64,000 nt of DNA from JBMOLL01 sp049325415 (GCA_049325415.1 JBMOLL010000074.1:3225-67224), one strand, 5' to 3'; positions 8,158-16,732 are shown, numbered from the stretch's first letter. Numbers and translations: made by a program. The notes: generated from the sequence alone by a model not told the origin.

Positions 8158-9834
8158 ATGTCGAGCACAAGGAGGTATATAAGCCTGTTACTTGCCCTGA
8201 CCCTTACCGGAACCGGCGCTGTGTCCCAGACCATTGTTATTTCGGGGGCTGGCACCATCAGTTCCGAAAGCGGCGGCTACGTGGTAATCAGCGGCGGTGA
8301 GTTCGAACTCAACACGGATGCCACCGGTTCAAGCACCATTGACAATCTTGTCATTGAAAGCAATGCCGGCGTCAGTATTCCTGCCTCAACCAGCAATACC
8401 ATCAATGCCGTTACAATAAAAAGCGATGCTTCCTCCTCGGGTAGTTTTATTAACGGAGGTACTTTGCTGGGAACAAGAACAGGTGATGTTGTTGAACGCT
8501 ATATGACCAAAGGAGTCTGGCACGTCATCTCCATTCCCGTATCCGGGCAGCCCATCAGCGATTTTGTAACCGATGCAGGGAATTCCATAGGATATAATTC
8601 ATCATTGTCTGCCTATGGCATGATGCCATATGATCCCGTGAACAATGTCTGGGATGATTTCTACACTGCCGTAAGTGCAGGAAATTTCACCGTAGGTGCA
8701 GGTTATATGGTACGCCGTAAAAGCAGTGGCACCGACGGAGCGGTTACCTCGACCGGTGCGATCCAGACCGGTGATCTGAACATCAGCGGGCTGACTGCCG
8801 GCAAGTGGAACGCGATCGGAAATCCCTATACCTCATCCATCGGCGTGACAAGTGCGGCATCGACCACTGACAATTTTCTCGATGTGAACGCAGCCAGCCT
8901 CGATCCTTCCTATGCCGCACTGTATATCTGGGACGAACAACCCAACTACACAGGTCCCAGCCGGAGCGATTACAAACTGATCAGCAATGTGGGTTATAAT
9001 CCAGAGTTGTCTAAGGATTATATCCAGTCGGGCCAGGGTTTTCTCATTAAAATGGAATCCGCATCAACGGCTCTGGATTTCACCTACGATATGCAGATAT
9101 ACCGTCCGGCTGAAAGCTACCTGAAGAAATCGACAACTCCGTGGTACGGACTTGAACTCTCAGCCTCTACCGAAACCTTCACCGGAAGTACGATCCTGGC
9201 ATTTCATGAGAACATGACCACCGGGCTCGATCCGACCTATGATGCCGGAGTCCTGAAGGGCAATCCTGAACTGGCACTATATTCCCGTTTGCCTGATAAT
9301 TCAGGCAGGGATCTGGGTATTCAGGCCCTTCCGTACGACGGATTCGACAGTCTCATCATTCCCATTGGTCTCGATATCCCGGCAGGCGGACCGGTGACCT
9401 TCAGAATGGAAAATTACGACCTGCCGGCTAATGCATATATAAAGCTGGAAGATCGTGAAACCGGGGTACTTACCCTGCTTCAGACAGAGAACGAAACCTA
9501 TAGCGTTGTTGTACCGGAAGGAACCTACGGAAGCGGAAGGTTCTATCTTTATACGGGTATTATTGACCAGACCGACACGACCACTACCGGATCGCAGGAT
9601 CTCTTCAGCAAACAATTGAAGGTCTGGAGCTGGAGAAAAACCGTATACCTGGAAGGTCATCTAAATCGCGGCGCACTACTTTCTCTTTACGCAACCGACG
9701 GCAGAAAGGTCAGTGAATGGATCTGGGATGGTTCCGGTTCGACGAACGCAGAAAGCGTAGAGAACGGAGTATATATTCTGCTGATCTCCGACAGGGAACA
9801 GTGTGGTTCCTATAAACTGCTGTTGACAGAATAA
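8158..9834 (+). CDS. Secreted surface protein with T9SS type A-like C-terminal sorting domain
   Basis: A 558-residue protein with an N-terminal signal (LLLALTLTGTGAVSQ, cleavage near residue 23), a Ser/Gly-rich beta-helix-like segment (about 25-110) and a long repetitive beta-rich body containing WHVISIP and WNAIGNPYTS blocks, common in Bacteroidetes T9SS cargo. The last 80 or so residues carry the type A pattern: LSLYATDGRKVSEW, then ENGVYILLIS and a short final strand KLLLTE. It is expected to cross the outer membrane through T9SS. It lies between the secreted protein at 7261 and the small peptide gene at 9884, all on the same strand. Confidence 0.78.
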   Translation: MSSTRRYISLLLALTLTGTGAVSQTIVISGAGTISSESGGYVVISGGEFELNTDATGSSTIDNLVIESNAGVSIPASTSNTINAVTIKSDASSSGSFINGGTLLGTRTGDVVERYMTKGVWHVISIPVSGQPISDFVTDAGNSIGYNSSLSAYGMMPYDPVNNVWDDFYTAVSAGNFTVGAGYMVRRKSSGTDGAVTSTGAIQTGDLNISGLTAGKWNAIGNPYTSSIGVTSAASTTDNFLDVNAASLDPSYAALYIWDEQPNYTGPSRSDYKLISNVGYNPELSKDYIQSGQGFLIKMESASTALDFTYDMQIYRPAESYLKKSTTPWYGLELSASTETFTGSTILAFHENMTTGLDPTYDAGVLKGNPELALYSRLPDNSGRDLGIQALPYDGFDSLIIPIGLDIPAGGPVTFRMENYDLPANAYIKLEDRETGVLTLLQTENETYSVVVPEGTYGSGRFYLYTGIIDQTDTTTTGSQDLFSKQLKVWSWRKTVYLEGHLNRGALLSLYATDGRKVSEWIWDGSGSTNAESVENGVYILLISDREQCGSYKLLLTE

Positions 9835-9883
9835 GTCCCCGGGAGGCTAATTAACAATTAAATGAAAGTATATTCGAATATAT

Positions 9884-10060
9884 ATGAAACGCACAAGGAA
9901 AGAAGTTAAACCATCTGAGACGCTGTTGGGTCGTCGAGAGGCCTTGAAAAAAGCCGGTTATTATGCCCTGACTACATCCACGCTCCTTATCCTTATGAAA
10001 ACCCAGGCCAGAGCACAGGCTTCTCCGGCTTCTCCTCCCGGTGGCGGAGGTTTCGATTAA
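9884..10060 (+). CDS. 58-residue peptide with twin-arginine-like leader and Gly/Pro-rich tail; candidate modified-peptide precursor
   Basis: ATG at 9884 to TAA at 10058-10060. The sequence divides into a basic N-terminal part with GRREALKKAG (16-25), a hydrophobic helix YYALTTSTLLILM (26-38), an AxA-type cleavage motif ARAQA (42-46) and a short tail SPASPPGGGGFD (47-58). The design resembles a Tat signal peptide that releases a peptide of 12-14 residues, or a leader-core peptide. It lies 49 bp after the T9SS cargo gene and 106 bp before the PqqD-like/kinase gene, separated from the latter by an intrinsic terminator. PqqD-like domains bind peptide leaders, which suggests that this peptide is the substrate of the next two genes; that is inference. 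Confidence 0.7.
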   Translation: MKRTRKEVKPSETLLGRREALKKAGYYALTTSTLLILMKTQARAQASPASPPGGGGFD

Positions 10061-10083
10061 ACGCCAATCTGAAATGCATATTT

Positions 10084-10114
10084 AAACCCGTTTGTTGACC
10101 GCAAACGGGTTTTT
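10084..10114 (+). terminator. Intrinsic terminator or attenuator between the peptide and its putative modification genes
   Basis: An 11-bp perfect stem (10084-10094 with 10102-10112), 7-nt loop and T run to 10114 begin 23 bp after the peptide stop codon. The next gene starts 52 bp later with no obvious promoter, so partial read-through is plausible. Confidence 0.85.
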
Positions 10115-10166
10115 CATTCCGGCGCTTTTGCTTATCTTTCCTGTTCAGAAGCGAGAACAGCAAGGC

Positions 10167-11318
10167 ATGGATAAAGAAAGGAAAAACTCATCCACGGTTT
10201 CTGTCAGAACGGGTAACAGCTATACAGTCTGGTTTCCGCAAACCCGGCGTTTCACCCTGATGAAAGGGGTGGCATGGGATATTTTCCTGCTCATGGAAGA
10301 AGGACTGGCCGATGATGAAATTGCAGTAAAAACAGATTTTCTCAGCAGGTATTCTGAAGAGGAGGTCAGTGCATTCCTTATTGCTTTGAGAACGGAGACC
10401 GACGTCCTGAAAGATCCTAAAAACAGTTTGTATACTCAGGTCAGGGCAAATACTCCCTGCACCATCCCGATAGAGGGCATGCCTTACACACGCATCCTGG
10501 AGATCAATCATACGACCCTGAAGATCAGCGCGGATGACAGCTCTGTGTCCGACAGTCTGTTCCCGATGATGGAACACCTGAAACCGGAGCACCACGACTT
10601 TTATGACCATAGTATCGAGATCTTTTGCCATGAGAACATCTGGCATATCCGGACCGACGGACAGATCACCGAACGTTTCCGCAGAGAAGAACTCAGTTTT
10701 CTGAAGGGAGCCGTTCTGAAAACCATGGCTTCACTGGTATACCAGGTCCCTGATGACAGGTGGATGGCAACTTTTCATGCTTCTGCCGTGACCGACGGAA
10801 AATCTTCCATCCTTTTTCTGGGTGCCCCGGGCAGGGGAAAGAGCACGGTAGCCGCACTTCTTCAGGCAAAGGGCTATGCCCTGCTTACCGATGACTTTGT
10901 ATTGCTTGACAGCAACCATGAGAAAGCATGGAAACTCCCCCTGGCCATTTCGGTCAAGGAGGGTTCAATGAACGCATTATCGGAAGTACATCCCGGTATC
11001 GGACAACTCAATAAGGTGCCGGGATCAAGAAAACAAGATGTCCGTTACCTTCCGCCCCGGGCGAGTACCATTTTAAGCACGGCCTTTCCTGTAAAACGGA
11101 TTATCCTGATCAGCTACGACCCGGATATTCCCTTCCATGTTGAAATACCCGAACCTGAAGAAGCGATCGCTGAGTTGCTGCCCGAGGTATGGGTTAATCC
11201 CTTCAGGGAAAACATTATACAGTTCCTGAACTGGTTCAACCGGACCGGAGTGAGCCGTGTACGGTATTCCGATATCGGTCGGCTGGCCACTATGGTCGCT
11301 TCAATCTTTGACGAATGA
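10167..11318 (+). CDS. PqqD-like domain fused to an HPr-kinase-like P-loop kinase
   Basis: A 383-residue protein from the ATG at 10167 (MDKERKNSST). Residues about 10-85 resemble PqqD-type winged-helix chaperones (a WDIFLLMEEG helix then EEEVSAFLIAL), which bind RiPP leader peptides. Residues about 200-383 resemble HPr serine kinase: Walker A GAPGRGKST at 219-227 and acidic DD at 242-243 in a LLTDDFVLLD strand. HPr-kinase homologues phosphorylate the C-terminal Ser of some lasso peptides. No HPr or PTS gene is nearby. The stop overlaps the next start by 4 bp (11315-11318), so the nucleotidyltransferase is translationally coupled. The frame upstream to 10092 covers the terminator and is not used. 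Confidence 0.75.
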   Translation: MDKERKNSSTVSVRTGNSYTVWFPQTRRFTLMKGVAWDIFLLMEEGLADDEIAVKTDFLSRYSEEEVSAFLIALRTETDVLKDPKNSLYTQVRANTPCTIPIEGMPYTRILEINHTTLKISADDSSVSDSLFPMMEHLKPEHHDFYDHSIEIFCHENIWHIRTDGQITERFRREELSFLKGAVLKTMASLVYQVPDDRWMATFHASAVTDGKSSILFLGAPGRGKSTVAALLQAKGYALLTDDFVLLDSNHEKAWKLPLAISVKEGSMNALSEVHPGIGQLNKVPGSRKQDVRYLPPRASTILSTAFPVKRIILISYDPDIPFHVEIPEPEEAIAELLPEVWVNPFRENIIQFLNWFNRTGVSRVRYSDIGRLATMVASIFDE

Positions 11319-12424
11319 ACAAACTGGACATGATTAGACTGGCAGGCCTGTTCCTGTCGCTTGATCAGTACCCGGACAGAATGGAAAGGGTACGGAAGAA
11401 AGTGTCCTTACCGGATTTCAGTCCCGATGAATTCATCAGGACATGCAGCGACCACCTGGTTCTTCAAACGCTTTACTGCCGTTTGAGAGATCATGGGCCG
11501 GAAGGCCTGACCGGGCCTTCCCTGATGGAACACCTGAAGCTGATCCACCGAATGAACCAGCGCCGGAACGAAGAAATCATCTCCCAGGCTGTTGAACTCA
11601 GTCAACTTCTTGGGGAAGCGGGGATCGTTCCGGTCTTTCTGAAAGGTACGGGGAACCTGCTGGATGGTTTATACGCCGACAGCGGGGAAAGGATCATGTC
11701 GGACATCGACCTCTTGCTGGAAGCTTCGCAACTGGATACGGCTGTGAATATTCTCACCGGAGCAGGTTATGTTGCAGCAGAACATAAATGGGGCAATCCC
11801 GTGAAGGAACTGCATTCTCCCCCACTGTTCCATCCTGCTTACCAGGCCGGTGTTGAAGTACACATCTCCCCCGTTCCACCTCCCTATAACCGCAGGTTTC
11901 CTGCGGAGTTACTGCTGCGGGATAAAAGAGAAGCTTCCAATCAACCCGGCTGCTTTGTTCCCTCCGATCCGCATAAGCTCATCCACAATTTCATTCACAG
12001 TCAGCTCAGTAATGAAGGCGCCGGAACCGGCCTTCTCCAGTTAAGGGATCTCTACGACCTGTGGAAACTGTCACTCCGGACGGATATCGGGTCCATCCTG
12101 CCTTCCATCCCATATCGTTCAAAAGCGGAAAGTTACCTGCTTGCCACAGCAGAGATCTTCGAAGATCCTGTGCATCTTCCGGCTAGAGGTGGTCTGCGGC
12201 AGAGGATCTATCTCTTCCATTTCAGTAGCAATAACCGTTACCGGTGGTATTACCGGATTTTCCGGTTTCTGCGGACCATCTTCAAACTGATTTTTGTACG
12301 CTACCTTCTGAATCTGCCAGTCATGCTCTTCGACGGGAAGAAACGCAAAGCAGCTCTCAGGAAACTAAAAGACAGGGACTGGTACAAAATGCACCTTTCA
12401 GGGATTCGAAAAGACCTGCACTAG
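11315..12424 (+). CDS. NTP_transf_5-type nucleotidyltransferase
   Basis: A 369-residue protein. The block FLKGTGNLLDGLYADSGER at 109-127 followed by MSDIDLLLEA (catalytic Asp130 and Asp132) is the signature of the uncharacterised nucleotidyltransferase family PF14907. Relatives accompany HPr-kinase homologues in lasso-peptide clusters, where they add groups to phosphorylated peptides. The C-terminus is basic with a hydrophobic stretch (IFKLIFVRYLLNLPVML) that may contact the membrane. It is coupled to the kinase by a 4-bp overlap and runs 4 bp into the convergent wecA-like gene. The transferred group and substrate are unknown. Confidence 0.78.
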   Translation: MNKLDMIRLAGLFLSLDQYPDRMERVRKKVSLPDFSPDEFIRTCSDHLVLQTLYCRLRDHGPEGLTGPSLMEHLKLIHRMNQRRNEEIISQAVELSQLLGEAGIVPVFLKGTGNLLDGLYADSGERIMSDIDLLLEASQLDTAVNILTGAGYVAAEHKWGNPVKELHSPPLFHPAYQAGVEVHISPVPPPYNRRFPAELLLRDKREASNQPGCFVPSDPHKLIHNFIHSQLSNEGAGTGLLQLRDLYDLWKLSLRTDIGSILPSIPYRSKAESYLLATAEIFEDPVHLPARGGLRQRIYLFHFSSNNRYRWYYRIFRFLRTIFKLIFVRYLLNLPVMLFDGKKRKAALRKLKDRDWYKMHLSGIRKDLH

Positions 12425-13527
12425 GAAAAATCCGATCTCTCCCTCGATTTCCGGTTAAGGATGATGACCGGAAGAAAAGAAAGTATTGTTGCAAGGAAGA
12501 TCTCGATAAAGATCAGGCTGACGCTCCTTATCCCCTGAAAGACAAGCCCGAACATAATAAAAAGAAGGTTCGTGACAAGGATGATCGTAGTGGCTTTCAG
12601 ATGGGAGTTCCCCAGTTGCAACAGGCGGTGATGTACATGTTGTTTATCGGCTTTGAAAGGAGACTTTCCCTGGAAAAGCCGGATGAGAATAACCCGGAGC
12701 GTATCGAAAAGGGGAACGATAAGGATACCGAAGGCCACTACCGGGGCTGAATTGATATGCAGTTTTCCCGTGGCGGTAATGTTGTACTCCAGGAACCTGA
12801 CAGTAAGAATAGCCAGGATCAGGCCAATAATCAGGGAACCTGTATCGCCCAGGAAGATTTTATTCGCTTTACCGAAAACATTAAAATAAAAGAAGGCAAG
12901 AAGGGAACCGACCAGTGCTATACTCAGCACCCCGTAGGAAGTATAGCGGGAAAAAATAAACCAGGTGGCATAGAATAAACCGACCACGATCCCCACTCCG
13001 GAAGCCAGGCCATCGATCCCGTCAATCAGGTTTACCCCGTTGATCACTACGATGACCACAAAAATGGTAAAAAGGATACTGGCCAGGTAGGAAATCTCCC
13101 CGATCCCCAAAAAGCCCTGAAAACTCGTTATCCGGATATTTCCCAGGATGGCCACTATGGCAGCGGCGATAAACTGGGATAACAACTTTTTCTTCGGATC
13201 GATGATCAGCACATCGTCCTTGATCCCGATAAAAAACAGGATCAGCATCGAAGCAATGATATATTTCAGTTCATGATCGATACCGGGACCACTAAAAACG
13301 CTGATGGTGATGATCAATCCCATAAAGATCGCCGAACCACCGAGTGTGGGCACCTTTCGGGTATGGGAAGTCCGGTGGTTGGGCTCATCGAATAGACCTT
13401 TCAGTTCAGAAACCTTGACAATCGAGGGGATGGCAACCCAGGATATCACAAAAGCCGTGAAAAAAGCACCGGCAATAATCATCCAGAGCGGAAACTCAAT
13501 GATTCTGTCTCCAAAGGAACGTAACAT
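12421..13527 (-). CDS. wecA: Undecaprenyl-phosphate sugar-1-phosphate transferase, WecA/TagO family
   Basis: A 368-residue polytopic inner-membrane protein that would start glycan synthesis by transferring a HexNAc-1-phosphate from a UDP-sugar to undecaprenyl phosphate. Seen are the family motifs DEPNHRTSH (47-55), Asp-Asp at 104-105 (GIKDDV), NLIDGIDGLASG (166-177), GDTGSL and HVHHRL near the C-terminus, with about ten hydrophobic helices. The start is the ATG at 13527 (MLRSFGDRII); upstream codons offer only TTG. It converges with the NTP_transf_5 gene, overlapping it by 4 bp. The UDP-sugar used cannot be determined. Confidence 0.92.
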   Translation of the reverse strand: MLRSFGDRIIEFPLWMIIAGAFFTAFVISWVAIPSIVKVSELKGLFDEPNHRTSHTRKVPTLGGSAIFMGLIITISVFSGPGIDHELKYIIASMLILFFIGIKDDVLIIDPKKKLLSQFIAAAIVAILGNIRITSFQGFLGIGEISYLASILFTIFVVIVVINGVNLIDGIDGLASGVGIVVGLFYATWFIFSRYTSYGVLSIALVGSLLAFFYFNVFGKANKIFLGDTGSLIIGLILAILTVRFLEYNITATGKLHINSAPVVAFGILIVPLFDTLRVILIRLFQGKSPFKADKQHVHHRLLQLGNSHLKATTIILVTNLLFIMFGLVFQGIRSVSLIFIEIFLATILSFLPVIILNRKSRERSDFS

Positions 13528-13869
13528 CTGGCCCAACAATTAACCTAATGAATAATGACTTTTCTTCAATTCCATAACAAATTTAAACTATTTTTCAGAA
13601 TATCAGCCTCTCGTCAATAAAAGTGAAACGCTGATCAAATTCCGGCAAAAAATATCAGGAACAATAATCCGACTTAAAGAATACGGCTGCCTGAGATAGT
13701 ATAACAAGCCAAATGACTATTTGTCAAGCTGCAAGAAAGATTTTTTTCACCTGGCATAGTATTTCCGGCTCCGTTAGCCTGCAAACGATGCTCCCTCCCG
13801 GACAGACCCGTATTCCACAATAAAAAAGGAGCCCCTGGCTCCCGGATTATTCAGATATGTAACTTAAGT
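13528..13869. other. Intergenic region upstream of wecA
   Basis: This 342-bp stretch has no plausible gene. It holds the terminator of the minus-strand glycan operon at its right end (13822-13843) and, on the minus strand, a TAAATTTG box at 13572-13579 about 45 nt upstream of the wecA ATG that fits the -7 consensus; a -33 TTG is not at normal spacing. Nothing else was recognised. Confidence 0.5.
13822..13843 (-). terminator. Rho-independent terminator at the end of the 13.9-16.3 kb glycosyltransferase run
   Basis: On the minus strand a stem GGAGCC/GGCTCC (13828-13833 with 13837-13842) with a 3-nt loop is followed by six T (13827-13822), 28 bp downstream of the stop codon at 13870. Confidence 0.75.
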
Positions 13870-14625
13870 TTAATTCTGCCTTTTGAAGAACTGGTCAAAT
13901 TTTCGAAAATTCTTCACTAGCAGGATCGGCAAGGCAGGCTTCATCCCGTTTTTTCGAAGTGCGCCAAGGTCCTCCCTGCTTTTTTGAAGAATGCCCGATA
14001 AGCTGCCGTTGCTTTTCCCTCCCACTTCCATATCAACCAGTACATCGGGAATATAGGCCAGCCGAAACGCAGGATCCAGGAGGATCCTGAGCATAAAGTC
14101 ATAGTCGGCCGAGATCTTCAGCCGGTGATCGAAAAGACCATGATCACGGTAAACCTCTTTTTTCAGGTATAAGGTGGGATGAGGGGGCATCCATCCCCGG
14201 TAAAGACTTTTCCGGCCGCCAAACTCTCCCGATTTCCAGTAGCGGATGATCTTGCCGGCATTCGTATCCATGTAACGCAGGTCGCCATAAACACCATCCG
14301 GATCGCAATTATTAAAGGTTTCCGCAATGCGGGTCAGGATTCCGCAATGATAATACCTGTCACCGGCGTGAAGGAAACCGATTATATCCCCATCCGCCAT
14401 ACGGATTCCTTTATTCAGTGCATCATAGATCCCCGAATCGGGTTCCGAGACCATCCTGTGACTGATCCCGAAATCCCTGACCAGTCCGGTGGTGCCGTCG
14501 GCAGATCCCCCGTCAATAACGATCAGTTCTTTAAGGGGATAGTCCTGGGAGGCGTAGGATGTCAGGGTTCTTTCGATGGAATCCTCACAATTATAGGTCG
14601 CTGTGATAATACTGATCTTTTTCAT
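13870..14625 (-). CDS. GT2 glycosyltransferase
   Basis: A 251-residue GT-A enzyme, close in layout to WcaE/PGL-type transferases. The N-terminus SIITATYNCEDSI, the nucleotide-binding VIDGGSADGT block and SEPDSGIYDALNKGI are typical. No membrane segment. It transfers one sugar from a nucleotide donor to a lipid-linked glycan at the inner face of the membrane; donor and linkage are unknown. The start at 14625 overlaps the stop of the acetyltransferase at 14622 by 4 bp, so the two are coupled. It is the last gene of its run and is followed by a terminator. Confidence 0.88.
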   Translation of the reverse strand: MKKISIITATYNCEDSIERTLTSYASQDYPLKELIVIDGGSADGTTGLVRDFGISHRMVSEPDSGIYDALNKGIRMADGDIIGFLHAGDRYYHCGILTRIAETFNNCDPDGVYGDLRYMDTNAGKIIRYWKSGEFGGRKSLYRGWMPPHPTLYLKKEVYRDHGLFDHRLKISADYDFMLRILLDPAFRLAYIPDVLVDMEVGGKSNGSLSGILQKSREDLGALRKNGMKPALPILLVKNFRKFDQFFKRQN

Positions 14626-15185
14626 TCTGAGGCAGATTCCGGCATACGGTCCCTGACAGGTACTGCCGGGTTTCCTCGGTAGATCTTCCAGCTTTCCAGA
14701 TCGCCGGAGGTCACCGATCCCAGGGCAAGAATGGCATGCGAACCGACTTTTACCCCTGGGCCAACAACCGACCTGGCGCCGATCCAGGAGCCTTCTTCAA
14801 GGAAGATCGGTCCGGTGATGAGATCAAAGGTGGGTTTGCGGTAGTTATGATTGCCGCACAAAAGCAAGGCTCCCTGGGAGATACATACATTATCTCCAAT
14901 GACCACGTTATCGAGATTATCGATCCATACCCCCTCTCCAATCCAGCAGTGATCCCCGATCCTCAGTCTCCAGGGGTATTTGACGCTTACACCAGGCTTA
15001 ATCACCACTCCTTTTCCGATCCTGGCACCGAAGAGGCGAAGTATGAATACCCTTGGGAAGGAAAGGGGAAGAAAGTGGTTCACCATAATCAGTAGGTTGC
15101 TGAAATACCATAAAATCCTTACCAGGGCATTCTTTCCGGGAAGATAATCATGGTTATCGTAGCGCGAAAGATCGGTTTTTTCCAT
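14622..15185 (-). CDS. wcaF: WcaF-type left-handed beta-helix O-acetyltransferase
   Basis: A 187-residue hexapeptide-repeat acyltransferase. Repeats such as ARIGKGVVIKPG, RIGDHCWIGEGVWID and VIGDNVCISQGA form the helix; GNHNYRKPTFD carries the likely catalytic His, and the C-terminal IYRGNPAVPVRDR is typical of the colanic acid WcaF group. It probably O-acetylates a sugar of the polysaccharide or its precursor from acetyl-CoA in the cytoplasm. It overlaps the GT2 gene downstream by 4 bp. Confidence 0.88.
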   Translation of the reverse strand: MEKTDLSRYDNHDYLPGKNALVRILWYFSNLLIMVNHFLPLSFPRVFILRLFGARIGKGVVIKPGVSVKYPWRLRIGDHCWIGEGVWIDNLDNVVIGDNVCISQGALLLCGNHNYRKPTFDLITGPIFLEEGSWIGARSVVGPGVKVGSHAILALGSVTSGDLESWKIYRGNPAVPVRDRMPESASE

Positions 15186-15212
15186 GTTCAGATTTAAAAA
15201 GCCATCTGCAAG

Positions 15213-16319
15213 TTAAGAAGTTTTTTTGCGGAGTCTTTCCAGTTCTTCTGCTATTCGCCGGGCAATGACCTCCAGGGAATAATGCTCAGTGACGAAGGAC
15301 TGCACCTTCCTGCTTCTTTCAAGTATTTCCTCCCGATTCATCCTGCTGCATTCTTCGAGGACAGGACGGATCTCCTCAGCAGAAATCCCGGTGCGGATGG
15401 CCATCCCGGCTTCAATAGCCTCCGGGAAATTGCAGCCTTCCGATATTACAGGTATCACACCATATTGCATGGCTTCCAGGACGGAAGTGGGAAAGCCCTC
15501 ACTCTGAGAAGGAAGAACAAACCAGTGTGAGGCGGCAAGCAAACGATCTTTGTCTTCCCCGTAAACAGCCCCGGACAGCGTGACATTGCGGACTTCGCTT
15601 CCATCGAGCATCTGGCGGACCTTTTCTCCTTCACCCTGATCGGGTCCGGCAAGCAGGAGTTCAAAACCGGGATCCCCGGCCAGGGAGGAGCTCAGCCAGG
15701 CCCCGACAAGGGGAACAAGTCCCTTTTTATGATGCATACGGGATAGAAAGAGGAAACGGACGGGACCATCGAAGGACTTTTCGCATAGTGCTTCGGCCTT
15801 GTTTATTCCGTTCGGGATCAGCGTTATATCGCGTGAGAACATGCGCCGGAGCCGGGCCTGTTCGGGGCTGCCCACTGCACGGATCAGGGATGCATGCTTT
15901 ACTGCAGGTCGTTCGGCAAGCTGAAAATAGAGCAGTTTCTTAAATTTTTTCTGGTTCATGCTCCAGGCTTCCAGCATACCATGAGGAACATACCACCACT
16001 GAAAGCCGAGGCGGGCAAACTCACGGCCCCAGCGGGTGGGATATTGCCAGGCGCCATGGGTCACGATCAGGGTTGATTCGGGAGAAAGTTGCCGCCGGTT
16101 AATCCATTTCTGTACTTCAGGCAACTGAAGGGAGGGCAGTTCAAATCCCGGGAGACCTTCGGGCAAGGCGGCATTTCTTTCATCGGCAGGGTACCAGATC
16201 TCCGATGCGATTCCTCTGGCTTCCAGCTCCCGCCAGGGCCCCGCCGCCGCGTTCCATATGCCGTAATTCAGGGGGAGGAGGCTATCGACAATATTTATGA
16301 TCCTGTTATATTCAGGCAA
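15213..16319 (-). CDS. GT4 glycosyltransferase with TTG start
   Basis: A 368-residue GT-B enzyme. The N-terminal half has VPHGMLEAWSMNQKKFKK, and the C-terminal donor domain has LIPNGIN, FLSRMHHKKGL and the EX7E-like motif EGFPTSVLEAMQYG. It adds a sugar to a membrane-linked glycan. No ATG is present before residue 110 or so, and reading upstream from the TTG at 16319 reaches a stop at 16365-16367 without an ATG. The stop of the GxxExxY gene lies only 11 bp upstream. Insertion of that gene may have replaced the original start. Confidence 0.82.
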   Translation of the reverse strand: MPEYNRIINIVDSLLPLNYGIWNAAAGPWRELEARGIASEIWYPADERNAALPEGLPGFELPSLQLPEVQKWINRRQLSPESTLIVTHGAWQYPTRWGREFARLGFQWWYVPHGMLEAWSMNQKKFKKLLYFQLAERPAVKHASLIRAVGSPEQARLRRMFSRDITLIPNGINKAEALCEKSFDGPVRFLFLSRMHHKKGLVPLVGAWLSSSLAGDPGFELLLAGPDQGEGEKVRQMLDGSEVRNVTLSGAVYGEDKDRLLAASHWFVLPSQSEGFPTSVLEAMQYGVIPVISEGCNFPEAIEAGMAIRTGISAEEIRPVLEECSRMNREEILERSRKVQSFVTEHYSLEVIARRIAEELERLRKKTS

Positions 16320-16330
16320 TTGGCAAAACT

Positions 16331-16732
16331 TTATAAGATTATTCTTCTGATACCCTCTTTTATTCTAGGAACATTAAAGTTAAGTAAATAGCCCAGCCTT
16401 TTTCCTGTCAGTTTCAGATGGCTTAGCACCTGAGCTTCCCAGACAGGATTGACCGTCTCAACAGCCTTAAGTTCACATATTACTAAATCTTCTATCAGCA
16501 CGTCCAATCGTAATGCTTCATCAAATACCAAACCTCTAAAATGAATCGGAACTTCTACCTGCCGTTTAACCATCAATCCCTTCTCATTCAGCAAATGACA
16601 AAAACAAACTTCATAGACCTTTTCAAGTAATCCCGGACCAAGTTCATGATGCAGTTGAAATGCGGCGTTGACAACTATTTTACCAATCCGTTCTTCTTTT
16701 TCTGTAAGTGCAGGAAAATTTTTCATAACCAT
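16331..16732 (-). CDS. GxxExxY protein (PDDEXK-like, function unknown)
   Basis: A 133-residue protein with the family motif GLLEKVY (Gly34, Glu37, Tyr40) after HHELGP, and conserved DVLIEDLVICELKAVE in the middle, resembling a PDDEXK nuclease fold core. GxxExxY proteins are frequent in Bacteroidetes, usually single genes set among repeats, and their role is not known. This one sits between two GT4 genes, 172 bp from a palindromic repeat (16794-16892), and a stem-loop overlaps its start codons (ATG at 16732 and 16726). It looks like an insertion into the glycan cluster. Confidence 0.85.
   Translation of the reverse strand: MVMKNFPALTEKEERIGKIVVNAAFQLHHELGPGLLEKVYEVCFCHLLNEKGLMVKRQVEVPIHFRGLVFDEALRLDVLIEDLVICELKAVETVNPVWEAQVLSHLKLTGKRLGYLLNFNVPRIKEGIRRIIL

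Noticed and set aside
10167..11318. Genuine HPr kinase/phosphorylase of carbon control
   Set aside because: The protein has an N-terminal PqqD-like domain, and no HPr or PTS gene is nearby.
9884..12424. Ordinary lasso-peptide cluster
   Set aside because: The kinase and nucleotidyltransferase fit, but there is no Asn-synthetase-like cyclase or leader protease, and the peptide tail lacks an Asp/Glu at ring position 7-9 after a plausible core start.
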